A DNA stretch of 64,000 nucleotides, taken from positions 248,001 through 312,000 of the forward strand of contig NZ_FXAY01000001.1 in the NCBI RefSeq assembly GCF_900177685.1, read 5' to 3'. The translations under genes and the position numbers were made by a program. This stretch comes from Agreia pratensis (GTDB taxonomy: Bacteria > Actinomycetota > Actinomycetes > Actinomycetales > Microbacteriaceae). This document shows positions 7,645 through 16,201 of the stretch, piece by piece (the first letter of the stretch is position 1; each line of letters opens with the position of its first letter). Under the pieces are notes generated by a model. The model saw only the letters and a list, made by a program, of their open reading frames with translations, did not search any database and was not told the origin of the DNA.

Positions 7645-8700
7645 TCAGCCACAACCGCCGATCGTCAACGGGATGAAATCAGCCGGATCATCGGGGGAGG
7701 AACTGGTTACCCGATAGCCCCCCGCCCAGTACACCCGCCACTCCCCCGGAGCGATCATCGCCGAGGTCGAGACAGGATACATCGCACTGTTTCCGGTCAT
7801 CCTGATAACTGCCGATCCTGTTTCGTCCGCGGTGCTGGAGCCAGCGCTCTGGAAGGAATAACTCACTGGACCGCCTGTCTGAAAGCTGGACAGGTAGATG
7901 ATCTCGCCAGGCACCAGACCGGTCAGCGTGACGGAAAGACCTGCTTGATCTCCGACGAGTTGCTCGGGTTCGATGCACGACTGAGCTTCCACCGATACCT
8001 CATCGCGAGGAAGATAGTTGAGGGAAAGCGGGCTACTCAGCGCAAGGGGATCGATATACCCGGACCCCGCGGGATCCAGCTGCGGCCCCGCGGCGGTGTC
8101 GACCCTGACGTAACTGTTCAGAAGATTGCCGCTCTCACCGCTACCTGTGAACATCTGCGGGAACGAATCCGGAATCCAGGTAACCGAAGCCGCACCGACG
8201 TCGTCTGTCGTGACCGCGAGGGGAGTGCTGAACTCGGAGAAGTAGCCGCCGGGCGTTTTCGATTCGCCAGGGTACCGGGAATCGATCGTGAGGGCGAAGT
8301 CCGTGTTGGGCGCGAATCCGGAAAGATCCACCGAGATGCCGTTGCCCCAGCTCGGCGCGCTGAACGAGGCATCCCCGATCACCACAGTCGGCGTGGTTGG
8401 CACCGCGGGCGTCGTCACAGTCGGAGTCGGCTGAGGCGTGCGAGTCGGGGTGGGAGTGATCGAGGTCGTCGGCTCCACGGCTCCCCACGGGGAATTCCCG
8501 AGTCCGATGGCCAGCGCGCCTCCCGCGGCACCGAGACCGAGCACAACAAGCACAACGATGCTGAGGGCACCGAACCGGAACCGGGGTTTCGGTGCCGGGA
8601 CGGGTGCCGGAAGCTGTGACCCCGCGGTGAGGAGCACGTTCTCGGTGATGCGAACGATCATCCGCTCGAAGTCATCGCCGGCAGGAGGTTCAGTTCTCAT
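7645..8700 (-). CDS. Membrane-anchored protein paired with ECF sigma factor
   Basis: 351 residues: a cytoplasmic N-terminus of about 46 residues, one membrane helix (GALSIVVLVVLGLGAAGGAL), a Pro/Thr-rich linker (PTPTRTPQPTPTVTTPAVPT) and an extracellular beta-rich domain to the C-terminus (two Cys). Its ATG overlaps the sigma-factor stop by 11 bases. Topology and coupling suggest a membrane anti-sigma or sensor partner, but no recognisable zinc anti-sigma motif is present in the short N-terminus. The extracellular domain is not recognised. Confidence 0.8.
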   Translation of the reverse strand: MRTEPPAGDDFERMIVRITENVLLTAGSQLPAPVPAPKPRFRFGALSIVVLVVLGLGAAGGALAIGLGNSPWGAVEPTTSITPTPTRTPQPTPTVTTPAVPTTPTVVIGDASFSAPSWGNGISVDLSGFAPNTDFALTIDSRYPGESKTPGGYFSEFSTPLAVTTDDVGAASVTWIPDSFPQMFTGSGESGNLLNSYVRVDTAAGPQLDPAGSGYIDPLALSSPLSLNYLPRDEVSVEAQSCIEPEQLVGDQAGLSVTLTGLVPGEIIYLSSFQTGGPVSYSFQSAGSSTADETGSAVIRMTGNSAMYPVSTSAMIAPGEWRVYWAGGYRVTSSSPDDPADFIPLTIGGCG

Positions 8701-9229
8701 TGTCGATCGCCGCCTTTCGCAGCCTGGCGCGACTCCGCGCAACTCTCTGGCGCACGGCTCCTACGCTGATTCCGGTTTCGATCGCCGCCTCGGCATAGCT
8801 GCGACCATCGATCAAACACAACTCGCACACGCGACGGTCGAGGGAAGAGAGCTTGTCGATCTCCCCCATCACCCATCGAAGGCGATCCCGAGCGTCGTCA
8901 TCGTGCTCTGAGACCGGCACGTCGTCGGGAAGCTCATCCGCTGCGTGCCTGACCCGCGACCTGTTGAGGTTCAGCGCCATATTCCGGCAGGTGACGAGAA
9001 GCCATGGCAGCAGGGATGTATCCGGCAGCTCGATACTGTCGGCCTTCCGCCAGCAGGTCACGAACGTGTCTTGCACGACCTCCTCGACATCGGCCTGACT
9101 CGCTACCATCGCCCACGCATACCGCGTGACCGATGGGGAATGACGTCGAAGAATTCCAGCGAGCGCCTGTCTGTCTCCAGCCACGAGGCCCATCAATAGT
9201 TCAGCGTCCGAATCTCTGTCGGTCATCAT
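8690..9229 (-). CDS. RNA polymerase sigma factor, ECF (sigma-70 family)
   Basis: 179-residue ECF sigma factor. Region 2 is visible as DVEEVVQDTFVTCWRKAD. Region 4 follows as LSSLDRRVCELCLIDGRSYAEAAIETGISVGAVRQRVARSR, a helix-turn-helix for the -35 element. The start is taken at ATG 9229 because AGAGGGGG lies five bases upstream; the GTG at 9235 would overlap that site. It is coupled to a membrane protein that probably controls it. Target promoters are unknown. Confidence 0.9.
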   Translation of the reverse strand: MMTDRDSDAELLMGLVAGDRQALAGILRRHSPSVTRYAWAMVASQADVEEVVQDTFVTCWRKADSIELPDTSLLPWLLVTCRNMALNLNRSRVRHAADELPDDVPVSEHDDDARDRLRWVMGEIDKLSSLDRRVCELCLIDGRSYAEAAIETGISVGAVRQRVARSRARLRKAAIDNEN

Positions 9230-9326
9230 TCGCACCCCCTCTCATTTATGGAGTGTCTCCGATCGAAGAGAAATCACGACGCGGCCGAATTATTTTTTCA
9301 GAATGTTGTTCCCGGGTACATAGACG

Positions 9327-9368
9327 CAAAAAAGCCCGGCACCCCTCGAAGAGAAGGGAAGCCGGGCT
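9327..9368 (-). terminator. Rho-independent terminator of tRNA-Glu
   Basis: AGCCCGGC (9333-9340) pairs with GCCGGGCT (9361-9368), and on the minus strand the hairpin is followed by six T residues. It lies directly behind tRNA-Glu. Confidence 0.9.
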
Positions 9369-9373
9369 ATCTG

Positions 9374-9446
9374 TGACCCCAACCGGATTCGAACCGGTGC
9401 TGCCGCCGTGAGAGGGCGGTGTCCTAGGCCGCTAAACGATGGGGCC
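9374..9446 (-). tRNA. tRNA-Glu (anticodon CUC)
   Basis: On the minus strand a 73-nt cloverleaf begins GGCCCCATCGTTTAGCGG. Acceptor stem GGCCCCA/TGGGGTC, anticodon loop CTCTCAC with anticodon CTC, and TpsiC arm CCGGTTCGAATCCGG are all present. CCA is not encoded. A canonical terminator follows. Confidence 0.96.
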
Positions 9447-9497
9447 GTCTGCAACTCAACGAGTATGCCATACGATCAGCCTTCAATGCCAATCGGC

Positions 9498-10412
9498 TCA
9501 GGCGAGGATGCGGAGCGCTCCCGGCACGACCTCGACCTCGACCGGCAGCGGCCCCACCCGCTCGCCGTCTGCATAGGCGATCACGTCGTCGGCATCGATG
9601 CTCACGCGTGACACCCTCGAGATGTCGACGATGTCGAGGCCGGTGTGGCTCCCCGAGAAGACCTTGGGAAACAGTCGCAGAAACCGCACGCGCGACAGCG
9701 CGCCCACCCGGAACAGATCGAGCAACCCGTCATCGAGCACCGCGTCGGGCGTCACGGTCATGCCCCCACCGAGCGAGCGATTGTTCGCCACCGCGATCAG
9801 AGAGGCACTCACGATTGACCGTGCGCCATCAACGGTGAGCTCGTAGCTACGAGCGCGCAGGGTGACGAGTTCAGCCAACAGAGCGATCACGTAGCGACTG
9901 GCTCCGCGGGGGCGCTTCATGCGATTCGCCCTCTCATTCACGAGAGCGTCGAAGCCAGCCGACAGCACTCCGCCGAACCAGGTCGAGCCGCCCGCGTGGT
10001 GAACCCGCCCGGCGTCGATCGTGCGCGCACCCGCAGAGAGAGCCGTGCGCAGAACCGCCAGGGCATCGTCGAGCGAGTCCAGCGGAATTCCGAGCCCCCT
10101 CGCCATGTCGTTTCCCGTGCCCGAAGGAATGATGCCGAACGGAATGCCTGTCTCCGCCGTCACGTTGACCGCGAGGCTCACCATGCCATCGCCGCCGACC
10201 ACAACGAGCGCATCGGCGGCGGCCGGACCACCGGCATCCAGGGCCTGACGAACGGCTGAGGTGAGAGACGCGAAATCGGGCTGCGCGACGGCTGTGACGT
10301 CGTGGCCGTCTGCGGCGAGCGCATCGACGACTTTCGGGCCCGTCGCGCTCCGCGAACCGAACGATGCAGACGGGTTGATCGCGACGACGATCCGCTTCGG
10401 CGAGGTGGGCAT
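9498..10412 (-). CDS. Diacylglycerol/lipid kinase family protein (YegS-like)
   Basis: 304-residue protein of the DAGK catalytic-domain superfamily. The N-terminal fold has INPSASFGSRS, the nucleotide-binding VVVGGDGMVSLAVN and PFGIIPSGTGNDMARGLGIP. The C-terminal lobe carries VSIDADDVIAYADGE. It probably phosphorylates a membrane lipid such as diacylglycerol or undecaprenol; substrate class is inferred from the family only. ATG 10412 was chosen over an upstream in-frame ATG because homology begins there. Confidence 0.92.
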   Translation of the reverse strand: MPTSPKRIVVAINPSASFGSRSATGPKVVDALAADGHDVTAVAQPDFASLTSAVRQALDAGGPAAADALVVVGGDGMVSLAVNVTAETGIPFGIIPSGTGNDMARGLGIPLDSLDDALAVLRTALSAGARTIDAGRVHHAGGSTWFGGVLSAGFDALVNERANRMKRPRGASRYVIALLAELVTLRARSYELTVDGARSIVSASLIAVANNRSLGGGMTVTPDAVLDDGLLDLFRVGALSRVRFLRLFPKVFSGSHTGLDIVDISRVSRVSIDADDVIAYADGERVGPLPVEVEVVPGALRILA

Positions 10413-10479
10413 GATGTGTCGATTATGACCTACAGGCAATGCCCAAAGACGACGGCGCGATGCGTTCTACTCTGATGTC

Positions 10480-11118
10480 ATGAGACTTACCAAACTCGAG
10501 CATGCCGCGTTGATCATCGAGCAGTCGGGAAAGAAGCTGTTCGTCGATCCGGGTTCGTTCACCACCGCGATCACCGAGGCCGCAGGGGCCGTCGCCGTCG
10601 TCATCACCCACGAGCACGCCGACCACTGGACGCCCGAACAGCTGACCCGCCTCGTCGACCGGGCCCCCGACATCCAGATCTTCGGCCCGCAGGGTGTCGC
10701 GGATGCCGCCGGCGGATTCCCGGTGACGGTCGTCAAGGCGGGCGACGAGATCTCGGTCGCGCCGTTCACGCTGCGATTCTTCGGTGAGAAGCATGCGGTT
10801 ATTCACGAGTCGATCCCGGTCATCGACAACGTCGGCGTGCTCATCAACGGCTCGGTCTACTACGGAGGCGACTCCTATACGGTGCCCGAGGGTGTCGAGG
10901 TCGACGTTCTTGCCGCCCCCATCGGAGCGCCGTGGCTGAAGATCAGCGAGGCGATGGACTACGTGCTCACCATCAAACCGAAACGCAGCTTTCCCACCCA
11001 CGAGATGACTCTCTCGAAGGCGGGAAAGGCCATGACCGGCGACCGCATCAAGTGGGCCACCGAGCAGAACGGCGGAGAATACTTCGCGCTCGAGCCCGGT
11101 GACTCACTCGACGTCTAG
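10480..11118 (+). CDS. MBL-fold metal-dependent hydrolase
   Basis: 212-residue metallo-beta-lactamase-fold protein of the UlaG/UPF0173-like type. It shows LEHAALIIEQSGKKLFVDPG, then the metal motif VVITHEHADHW, a later histidine in FGEKHAVIH, and PTHEM near the C-terminus. A cytoplasmic hydrolase acting on phosphoesters or lactones is likely; the substrate is unknown. It is leaderless: TACTCT (10468-10473) lies six bases before the ATG. It is divergent from the lipid kinase gene. Confidence 0.88.
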   Translation: MRLTKLEHAALIIEQSGKKLFVDPGSFTTAITEAAGAVAVVITHEHADHWTPEQLTRLVDRAPDIQIFGPQGVADAAGGFPVTVVKAGDEISVAPFTLRFFGEKHAVIHESIPVIDNVGVLINGSVYYGGDSYTVPEGVEVDVLAAPIGAPWLKISEAMDYVLTIKPKRSFPTHEMTLSKAGKAMTGDRIKWATEQNGGEYFALEPGDSLDV

Positions 11119-11142
11119 GAGACGCATGAGGGGTGGAGTCCT

Positions 11143-11466
11143 TCAGTCGAAGCGGGGCTTGCGCCGCTCGTCGTCTCCGAAGACCTCTTCGGCGATCAGT
11201 TCCGTGTTCACGAGCGGGCGGCGATCATCAGGAGATTGCCGACCGGGCTCCTCGTCTTCAGGCGTGGAGTCGACGTCGGGGTCGACATCTGGATCGGCGT
11301 CGAGCTGCTCGTCGTTGTGGTGCGTCTCGCCGTGACGGCGGTCGACGTCTTCGACGATGCCGTTGGTCTGATCGAAGGGATGCGCAACCTCATCGAGAGC
11401 GCTGAGGTTCGGCTCCTGGCGTGCGGCGTCGTTCGGCTTTCCTGTGGAGGGATCTGATGCATTCAT
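11143..11466 (-). CDS. Small acidic hypothetical protein
   Basis: 107-residue soluble, strongly acidic and probably disordered protein. The middle carries repeated Asp-Pro/Asp-Val pairs (LDADPDVDPDVDSTPEDEE) and a basic C-terminus (DDERRKPRFD). No domain is recognised. The start is ATG 11466; an upstream extension is Cys-rich and lacks coding character. It converges with the MBL gene and is divergent from the beta-helix protein. Confidence 0.6.
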   Translation of the reverse strand: MNASDPSTGKPNDAARQEPNLSALDEVAHPFDQTNGIVEDVDRRHGETHHNDEQLDADPDVDPDVDSTPEDEEPGRQSPDDRRPLVNTELIAEEVFGDDERRKPRFD

Positions 11467-11607
11467 GGCCGCGACGATACGCCCGCACGAAGCTGCCCGA
11501 CAGGGCTTGAAAAACACCCGCGCGCAGAGGTGCACAGTTGGGAATCCTCACGGGCCCTTGTGTGTTATCTCTAGCGAGTCGTGAGAACGGCTGTAGATGG
11601 AGGCACA

Positions 11608-12030
11608 GTGACCAGACCAATAGAAGAGATTGAAGACGAGACCGGCGTTGTCACGAAGTACCGTCGGCACCTCAACGGCCGCGGGCGCGTGGCCTCGAAA
11701 GCCAAAGTGCACCCGAGCGCATTCATCGAATCGTCGGCCTACGTCGAGTCGGATGCCCAGGTCGGCCAGAACACCTGGATCGGCGCGGGCAGCTGGGTGG
11801 ATCGCGGCGCGGTTCTGAGCGACGGCGTGTTCGTCGGGGCCAATGTGCACATCGGTCGCGGCGTATTCGTTGGCCGTGGAGCTCGGCTCGGCAGCAACTC
11901 CCGCATCGAGTCAGACGTTCGTATCGGCGACGAGACGCGGGTCGAGCGAGACACGCGCGTGGCCGAAGACCTCGGCTGGAGCGAGCGTCGTCGCACGTCG
12001 CCCGCAGACGGGTTCGCCAAGGCCGCCTGA
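11608..12030 (+). CDS. Small left-handed beta-helix (hexapeptide repeat) protein
   Basis: 140-residue protein whose centre (residues about 25-120) is a run of hexapeptide-type repeats (AKVHPSAFIESSAYVESDAQ, VGQNTWIGAGSWVDRGAVL, VFVGRGARLGSNSRIE), indicating a left-handed beta-helix. No catalytic His loop of acyltransferases is obvious. The start is GTG 11608, with GGAGG four bases upstream. It could be a minimal acyltransferase-like or carbonic-anhydrase-like scaffold; function unknown. Confidence 0.75.
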   Translation: MTRPIEEIEDETGVVTKYRRHLNGRGRVASKAKVHPSAFIESSAYVESDAQVGQNTWIGAGSWVDRGAVLSDGVFVGANVHIGRGVFVGRGARLGSNSRIESDVRIGDETRVERDTRVAEDLGWSERRRTSPADGFAKAA

Positions 12031-12057
12031 TCGGCTCCGATCTTCAGCCGGTCGCTC

Positions 12058-12201
12058 TCACCGCACGGTGGGGGCGGCCGGTTTCTTCATGTGCACACGG
12101 CGGTCGACCCGGCCGCTCTCAACGAGAGTAAGCCGCTCACCCTTCTGCAGCCACGGCGCGATTCGAGGCAAGCGCCACGCGTTCGCTAGACGCCAACCCA
12201 T
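12058..12201 (-). CDS. Possible small basic protein
   Basis: A 47-codon frame starting MGWRLANAWRLPRIAPWLQK, rich in Trp and Arg, lies 8 nt after the lipoprotein gene on the same strand. GC at third codon positions is lower than in neighbouring genes and the ribosome site (GAGAAG, 11 bases away) is weak. Reported because position and frame length would suit a small operon partner. Support is thin. Confidence 0.25.
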   Translation of the reverse strand: MGWRLANAWRLPRIAPWLQKGERLTLVESGRVDRRVHMKKPAAPTVR

Positions 12202-12209
12202 GAATGGGA

Positions 12210-12764
12210 TCACTTCTCGACGATTTCCTCGATATCGAGATCGTCGAAGCTTGCAAGCTTGTCGTCGAGAGGAAATGTGAGGTTCTCGACGAGCAGCTCG
12301 GGGCATGTGGCTTCGCTCGCTGTCAGCTTCCCGGGTCGAGACCGCTCGTAGGTGAAGCTCACACAGGTATAGCTGTGCACGCTCTCGTAGAACCACCCTC
12401 CTCCACCTTGACCTCTGCCCATCACGAACACGTTCGCCACCTGCTGGTTTGTCGTGGAGTCGATTGAGTACAACAGCAGGGAACGACTAGAGGTATTCAT
12501 CGCACGAAGTTCAGGGCCCGTCATAGACGTGACGTCGGTTTGAAAGACTGCTCTGATCTCCTCACTTGTCGGTAACGGATCAGATTTCGAAACAGTCGCC
12601 AAAGCCAAAAGGTTTTCCTGAGCAACGAGAGCCAACCTAGCGGCCTCGTCGGTGGCATAGTCCTGCGCGGTCGGTGTAGCGCAACCACTCAGCGACAGGA
12701 GACCGGCCGCGAGAACACTCACGGTAATGAGCCCGCGACGCGGGTACCTCGAGCGCGGGTGCAT
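12210..12764 (-). CDS. Putative lipoprotein
   Basis: 184 residues with a basic start, hydrophobic core and lipobox LSLSGC, predicting diacylglyceryl attachment and an extracytoplasmic location. The mature domain has two further Cys (SYTCVSFTYE and EATCPELL) and a Gly-rich GRGQGGGGWFYE segment. No known domain was recognised. The ATG at 12764 has the -10 element TAGGGT seven bases upstream, indicating a leaderless transcript. Confidence 0.8.
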   Translation of the reverse strand: MHPRSRYPRRGLITVSVLAAGLLSLSGCATPTAQDYATDEAARLALVAQENLLALATVSKSDPLPTSEEIRAVFQTDVTSMTGPELRAMNTSSRSLLLYSIDSTTNQQVANVFVMGRGQGGGGWFYESVHSYTCVSFTYERSRPGKLTASEATCPELLVENLTFPLDDKLASFDDLDIEEIVEK

Positions 12765-12971
12765 ACTCAGCACCCTAACTGCTGAATAGAACAATGTATT
12801 CAGACCCCGCGATCGTCATGATCACCTGATGCGCAGCCGATCACGCACGTCCTGCTCTAGCTTCTCCAGTTGGCGAGCGGGTATGCGCCGTGCCCTGCAA
12901 CGGTGAGCTTGCGGGCTCGTTTCTCATGCTGGTCTCCCTGGTCGACCCATCTCGCATCTAGGCTTGTTCTT

Positions 12972-13922
12972 GTGACCACTGCCACCGTCGGCACCATGCT
13001 GCCCCGCGACCTTCCCGCCCACCAGATCGTTCAGTTCGTGCAGAAGGCCGAGCAGCTCGGCTTCGACGAACTCTGGGTGGTCGAAGACTGTTTCTTTCGC
13101 GGCGGATTCGCCCAGGCCGCGGTCGCCCTGGCCTCGACCCAGCGAATCCGGGTGGGTATCGGCATCCTGCCTGCACCTGTGCGGAACGCGGCGTTCACCG
13201 CGCTCGAGGCCAACACTCTCGCGGAGCTCTACCCCGGCCGGCTGATCCTGGGTATCGGTCACGGTATGCCCGATTGGATGCGACAGGTCGGCGACAAGCC
13301 TGCGAGCATCCTGACCATGCTCGACGAGCAGCTCACGGCGCTCCGCACCCTTCTCGCCGGCGACAAGCTCGAGGTCGACGGCCGCTACGTGCAGATCCAC
13401 GGCGCACAGCTCGAGACTCCGGCCACGATCGCTCCCCCCGTGCTCGCCGGTGTTCGCGGGCCCAAGTCGCTCGCCCTCTCCGGCCGTTCCGCCGATGGCA
13501 CGATCCTCGCCGAACCGGTGACTCCCGAGTATCTGGTGGCCGCACTCGCGAACATAGATGCTGCCGGGCCGCACGAGATCGTGGCTTACAACGTGGCCGC
13601 CGTCGATGACGATGCCTCGGTCGCGAGGGATCGCGCGCGGCCGTCCCTCGAATGGATCGGCGAACCAGACTGGGCGCCGCACATCTCCCCGCTGCCGTTC
13701 GCCGATGAGTTCGCCGCGCTGAGGGCACGTTCGAGCACCAGCGCGGAGTTCACCGCCGCGCTTCCCGACGAATGGCTCGATGCTCTCGCACTCGTCGGAA
13801 CACCCGATCGGGTGCGCGCGCGCATCGCCGAACTTCATGCGAGCGGCGCGACCAGCGTCGTGTTGATGCCCGCCGGCGAAGACCCCCTGGCCCAGCTGGA
13901 CTCCCTCGCGCGCGCGCTGTGA
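12972..13922 (+). CDS. LLM class oxidoreductase (probably F420-dependent)
   Basis: 316-residue luciferase-like TIM-barrel oxidoreductase. Visible blocks are QKAEQLGFDELWVVEDCF, IRVGIGILPAPVRN, PGRLILGIGHGMPDWM and GPKSLALSGRSADGTI, resembling F420-dependent members such as Mer-like reductases. The substrate is unknown. The start is GTG 12972 because TAGGCT (12959-12964) is placed seven bases before it; earlier in-frame codons carry no family similarity. It precedes the folP2-like gene by 66 bases in the same direction. Confidence 0.86.
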   Translation: MTTATVGTMLPRDLPAHQIVQFVQKAEQLGFDELWVVEDCFFRGGFAQAAVALASTQRIRVGIGILPAPVRNAAFTALEANTLAELYPGRLILGIGHGMPDWMRQVGDKPASILTMLDEQLTALRTLLAGDKLEVDGRYVQIHGAQLETPATIAPPVLAGVRGPKSLALSGRSADGTILAEPVTPEYLVAALANIDAAGPHEIVAYNVAAVDDDASVARDRARPSLEWIGEPDWAPHISPLPFADEFAALRARSSTSAEFTAALPDEWLDALALVGTPDRVRARIAELHASGATSVVLMPAGEDPLAQLDSLARAL

Positions 13923-13988
13923 TCGCTCAGCGGGTTCTCTCGACGAGCTACGCAGTCTCTGCACCCCCGCGACAGGCATGATGGAGTC

Positions 13989-14912
13989 ATGACGACCCCC
14001 ACGGCGACCTCCGGGTTTCCGCTGCCCCCTCTCACGAGCCCCGTGCGCACGATCGGCGCACGCACCATCGACTTCTCTTCTCATATCGCTGTGATGGCGA
14101 TCGTCAACAGAACACCCGATAGCTTCTTCGATCGCGGCAAAACCTTCGCTCTCGACCGCGCCGTCGACGCTGCTCTCGCGGCGGCGTCTGCCGGCGCCGA
14201 CTGGGTCGACATCGGCGGGGTCAAATTCGCGCCCGGCCCGGAGGTCTCGGCGGCCGAAGAACTCGACCGGGTGCTTCCTGTCGTTCAGGCCGTCGCAGCG
14301 CAGTCAGACATCGTCATCTCGGTCGACACCTTCCGACTCGAGGTCGCCGAAGCGTGTATCGCCGCGGGCGCCTCGGTCGTGAACGACACCACCGGGTTGC
14401 AGAACCCGGCGCTGGCAGAGCTCGCGGCATCCACCGGCGCCACCCTCGTGATCACGCACAGTCTCGCTCAACCCCGCACTGCCTATGCGGCGCCGCGGTA
14501 CGACGACGTCGTGCTGGACGTCGTGGATTTTCTCCGCAAACGCGTGGAGCTGGCCATCGACCTAGGCCTCGACGAGACTCAGATCATCATCGACCCGGGG
14601 CACGATCTCAACAAGAACACCGTGCACTCGCTCGAGATCACGCGCCGCTTCGACGAGATCGCCCGCATCGGCCTTCCGGCTATCGCGGCCGTATCGAACA
14701 AGGACTTCGTCGGAGAATCGCTGGGCGCAGAACGAGACGACAGAGTCGACGGATCCCTGGCGGCGGCCACCGCCTGCGCCCTGCTCGGCGCCCGGATCGT
14801 GAGGATGCACGATGTCCGGCGATCGGTGCAGGCGATGCGCATGACCGAGACCATCCTCGGCCTGCGCGAACCGGAATACCTGCGTCACAACATGACCGAC
14901 GAGAACGAATGA
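13989..14912 (+). CDS. folP2: Dihydropteroate synthase-like protein, FolP2 type
   Basis: 307-residue TIM-barrel of the DHPS family. Loop 1 reads VMAIVNRTPDSFFDRG instead of the canonical NVTPDSFSDGG. Loop 2 reads DIGGVKFAPGP where true DHPS has DIGGESTRPG. The Ser-Thr-Arg of the pABA/sulfonamide pocket is therefore absent. This matches the mycobacterial FolP2 paralogue, reported to lack DHPS activity. The true reaction is unknown; a modified pterin or other condensation is possible. Its stop overlaps the next gene's ATG (ATGA), coupling it to a RibD-like reductase. Confidence 0.85.
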   Translation: MTTPTATSGFPLPPLTSPVRTIGARTIDFSSHIAVMAIVNRTPDSFFDRGKTFALDRAVDAALAAASAGADWVDIGGVKFAPGPEVSAAEELDRVLPVVQAVAAQSDIVISVDTFRLEVAEACIAAGASVVNDTTGLQNPALAELAASTGATLVITHSLAQPRTAYAAPRYDDVVLDVVDFLRKRVELAIDLGLDETQIIIDPGHDLNKNTVHSLEITRRFDEIARIGLPAIAAVSNKDFVGESLGAERDDRVDGSLAAATACALLGARIVRMHDVRRSVQAMRMTETILGLREPEYLRHNMTDENE

Positions 14913-15682
14913 CCGACCAGGAGGCCGCTGCCGTGACCGACGCCCCAATCGCTCTGCTCTCCCCCGGCGCCGCCTCGCTCGACGCCGCGGCCCTCGCGTC
15001 GGCATACACGGTCGCCGATCGCAGCGTTCCCACCCTGCGCGTGAACTTCATCACGAGTCTCGACGGCTCCGCGACGGTGAAGGGGCTCTCGGGCGGCCTC
15101 GGTGGCCCCGGCGACAAGCTGGTCTTCGACACTCTCCGACGCCTGAGCGACGTCGTTCTCGTAGGCGCCGGCACAGTGCGCGCCGAGGGGTACGGCTCCA
15201 TGCGACTATCGGATGCCGACGCCACGTGGCGAGAGGCTCACGGCTTGGCCGCACAGCCGGCTTTCGCGCTCGTCTCCGGGAGGCTCGATCTCGACCCGAC
15301 GAGCGATATCTTCGCGAAGGCACCGGTTCGGCCACTGATTCTGACCTCGGCCTCGGCTCCGACCGAGGCGCGGGCAGCACTCGGCGGCGTCGCCGACGTG
15401 ATCTCGTGCGGAGACGACCATGTAGAACCGCAGCGCATCATCGACACGCTCGTCGAGCGCGGGCTCACTCAGATTCTCTGCGAGGGCGGCCCGAGCCTGT
15501 TCGGCACCTTCATCGCGGCCGACCTCGTCGACGAGCTGTGCCTGACCGTCAGCCCGCTTCTGGAAGGCGGAGCCGGCATCCGGATTGCACACGGCGAGAG
15601 CGAGGCGGCACGCCGAATGCGACTCGTGCACGTGCTCGAGTCGGACGGGCTGCTGCTCACCCGCTACGCGCGATCGCGCTAA
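14909..15682 (+). CDS. RibD C-terminal domain (pyrimidine reductase-like) protein
   Basis: 257 residues with a DHFR-fold RibD_C domain: RVNFITSLDGSATVKG, DVVLVGAGTVRAEGYG and QILCEGGPSLFGTFIAADLVDELCLTVSPLL. There is no N-terminal deaminase domain, so it is a stand-alone reductase. Related stand-alone RibD-like proteins include mycobacterial Rv2671, which can act as a dihydrofolate reductase. Translational coupling to the FolP2-like gene hints at a shared pterin-related step. The ATG overlaps the upstream stop by four bases. Confidence 0.88.
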   Translation: MTDQEAAAVTDAPIALLSPGAASLDAAALASAYTVADRSVPTLRVNFITSLDGSATVKGLSGGLGGPGDKLVFDTLRRLSDVVLVGAGTVRAEGYGSMRLSDADATWREAHGLAAQPAFALVSGRLDLDPTSDIFAKAPVRPLILTSASAPTEARAALGGVADVISCGDDHVEPQRIIDTLVERGLTQILCEGGPSLFGTFIAADLVDELCLTVSPLLEGGAGIRIAHGESEAARRMRLVHVLESDGLLLTRYARSR

Positions 15683-15688
15683 GGGCCG

Positions 15689-16123
15689 TCAGGACTGCGC
15701 CGTCGGCTCCTCGGGCGAACCTCCGATGTTGACCATCCAGCTCACGCCGAAGCGATCGCGCAGCTGACCGAAGCTGTCGCCCCACGGGGCCTTCTCGAGC
15801 GGAGCGTAGATGGTCGCGCCCTCACTGAGCTTGTTCCAGTAACCGGTGAGCTCATCGACGTCTCGTCCGCTGAGCGAGACCGAGTAGTTGTCGCCCGGGG
15901 TGAACGGCATGCTTTTCGGGGTATCGGCCGCCATGAAGATGAGCCCGCCAGGCGCCACGAGCTGGGAGTGCATGATCTTGTCGGCCTCTGACGGATCTTC
16001 GTTCATGCCGAAGTCCGCGTAGCGGCTCATGGTGAGCTCCCCGCCGAAGACCGAGTGGTAGAACTCCATCGCCTCTTTGGTGTTGTCGCGAAAGCCGAGA
16101 TACGGGGTGAGGATCGATGGCAT
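15689..16123 (-). CDS. VOC family protein (PhnB/glyoxalase-like)
   Basis: 144-residue vicinal-oxygen-chelate protein with LTPYLGFRDNTKEAMEFYHS, FGGELTMSRYADFG, HSQLVAPGGLIFMAAD and the closing FGQLRDRFGVSWMVNI, typical of PhnB-type members. The metal and substrate are unknown. The start is ATG 16123, eight bases from AAGGAGA. It converges with the RibD-like gene with six bases between stops. Confidence 0.9.
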   Translation of the reverse strand: MPSILTPYLGFRDNTKEAMEFYHSVFGGELTMSRYADFGMNEDPSEADKIMHSQLVAPGGLIFMAADTPKSMPFTPGDNYSVSLSGRDVDELTGYWNKLSEGATIYAPLEKAPWGDSFGQLRDRFGVSWMVNIGGSPEEPTAQS

Positions 16124-16201
16124 CTGAGTCTCCTTCGGTGGAACGTCGATATTCCTAGTAGGAACAAGTATCGCCGTGCGGGCCTTCACCCACAATGCCC
16201 A

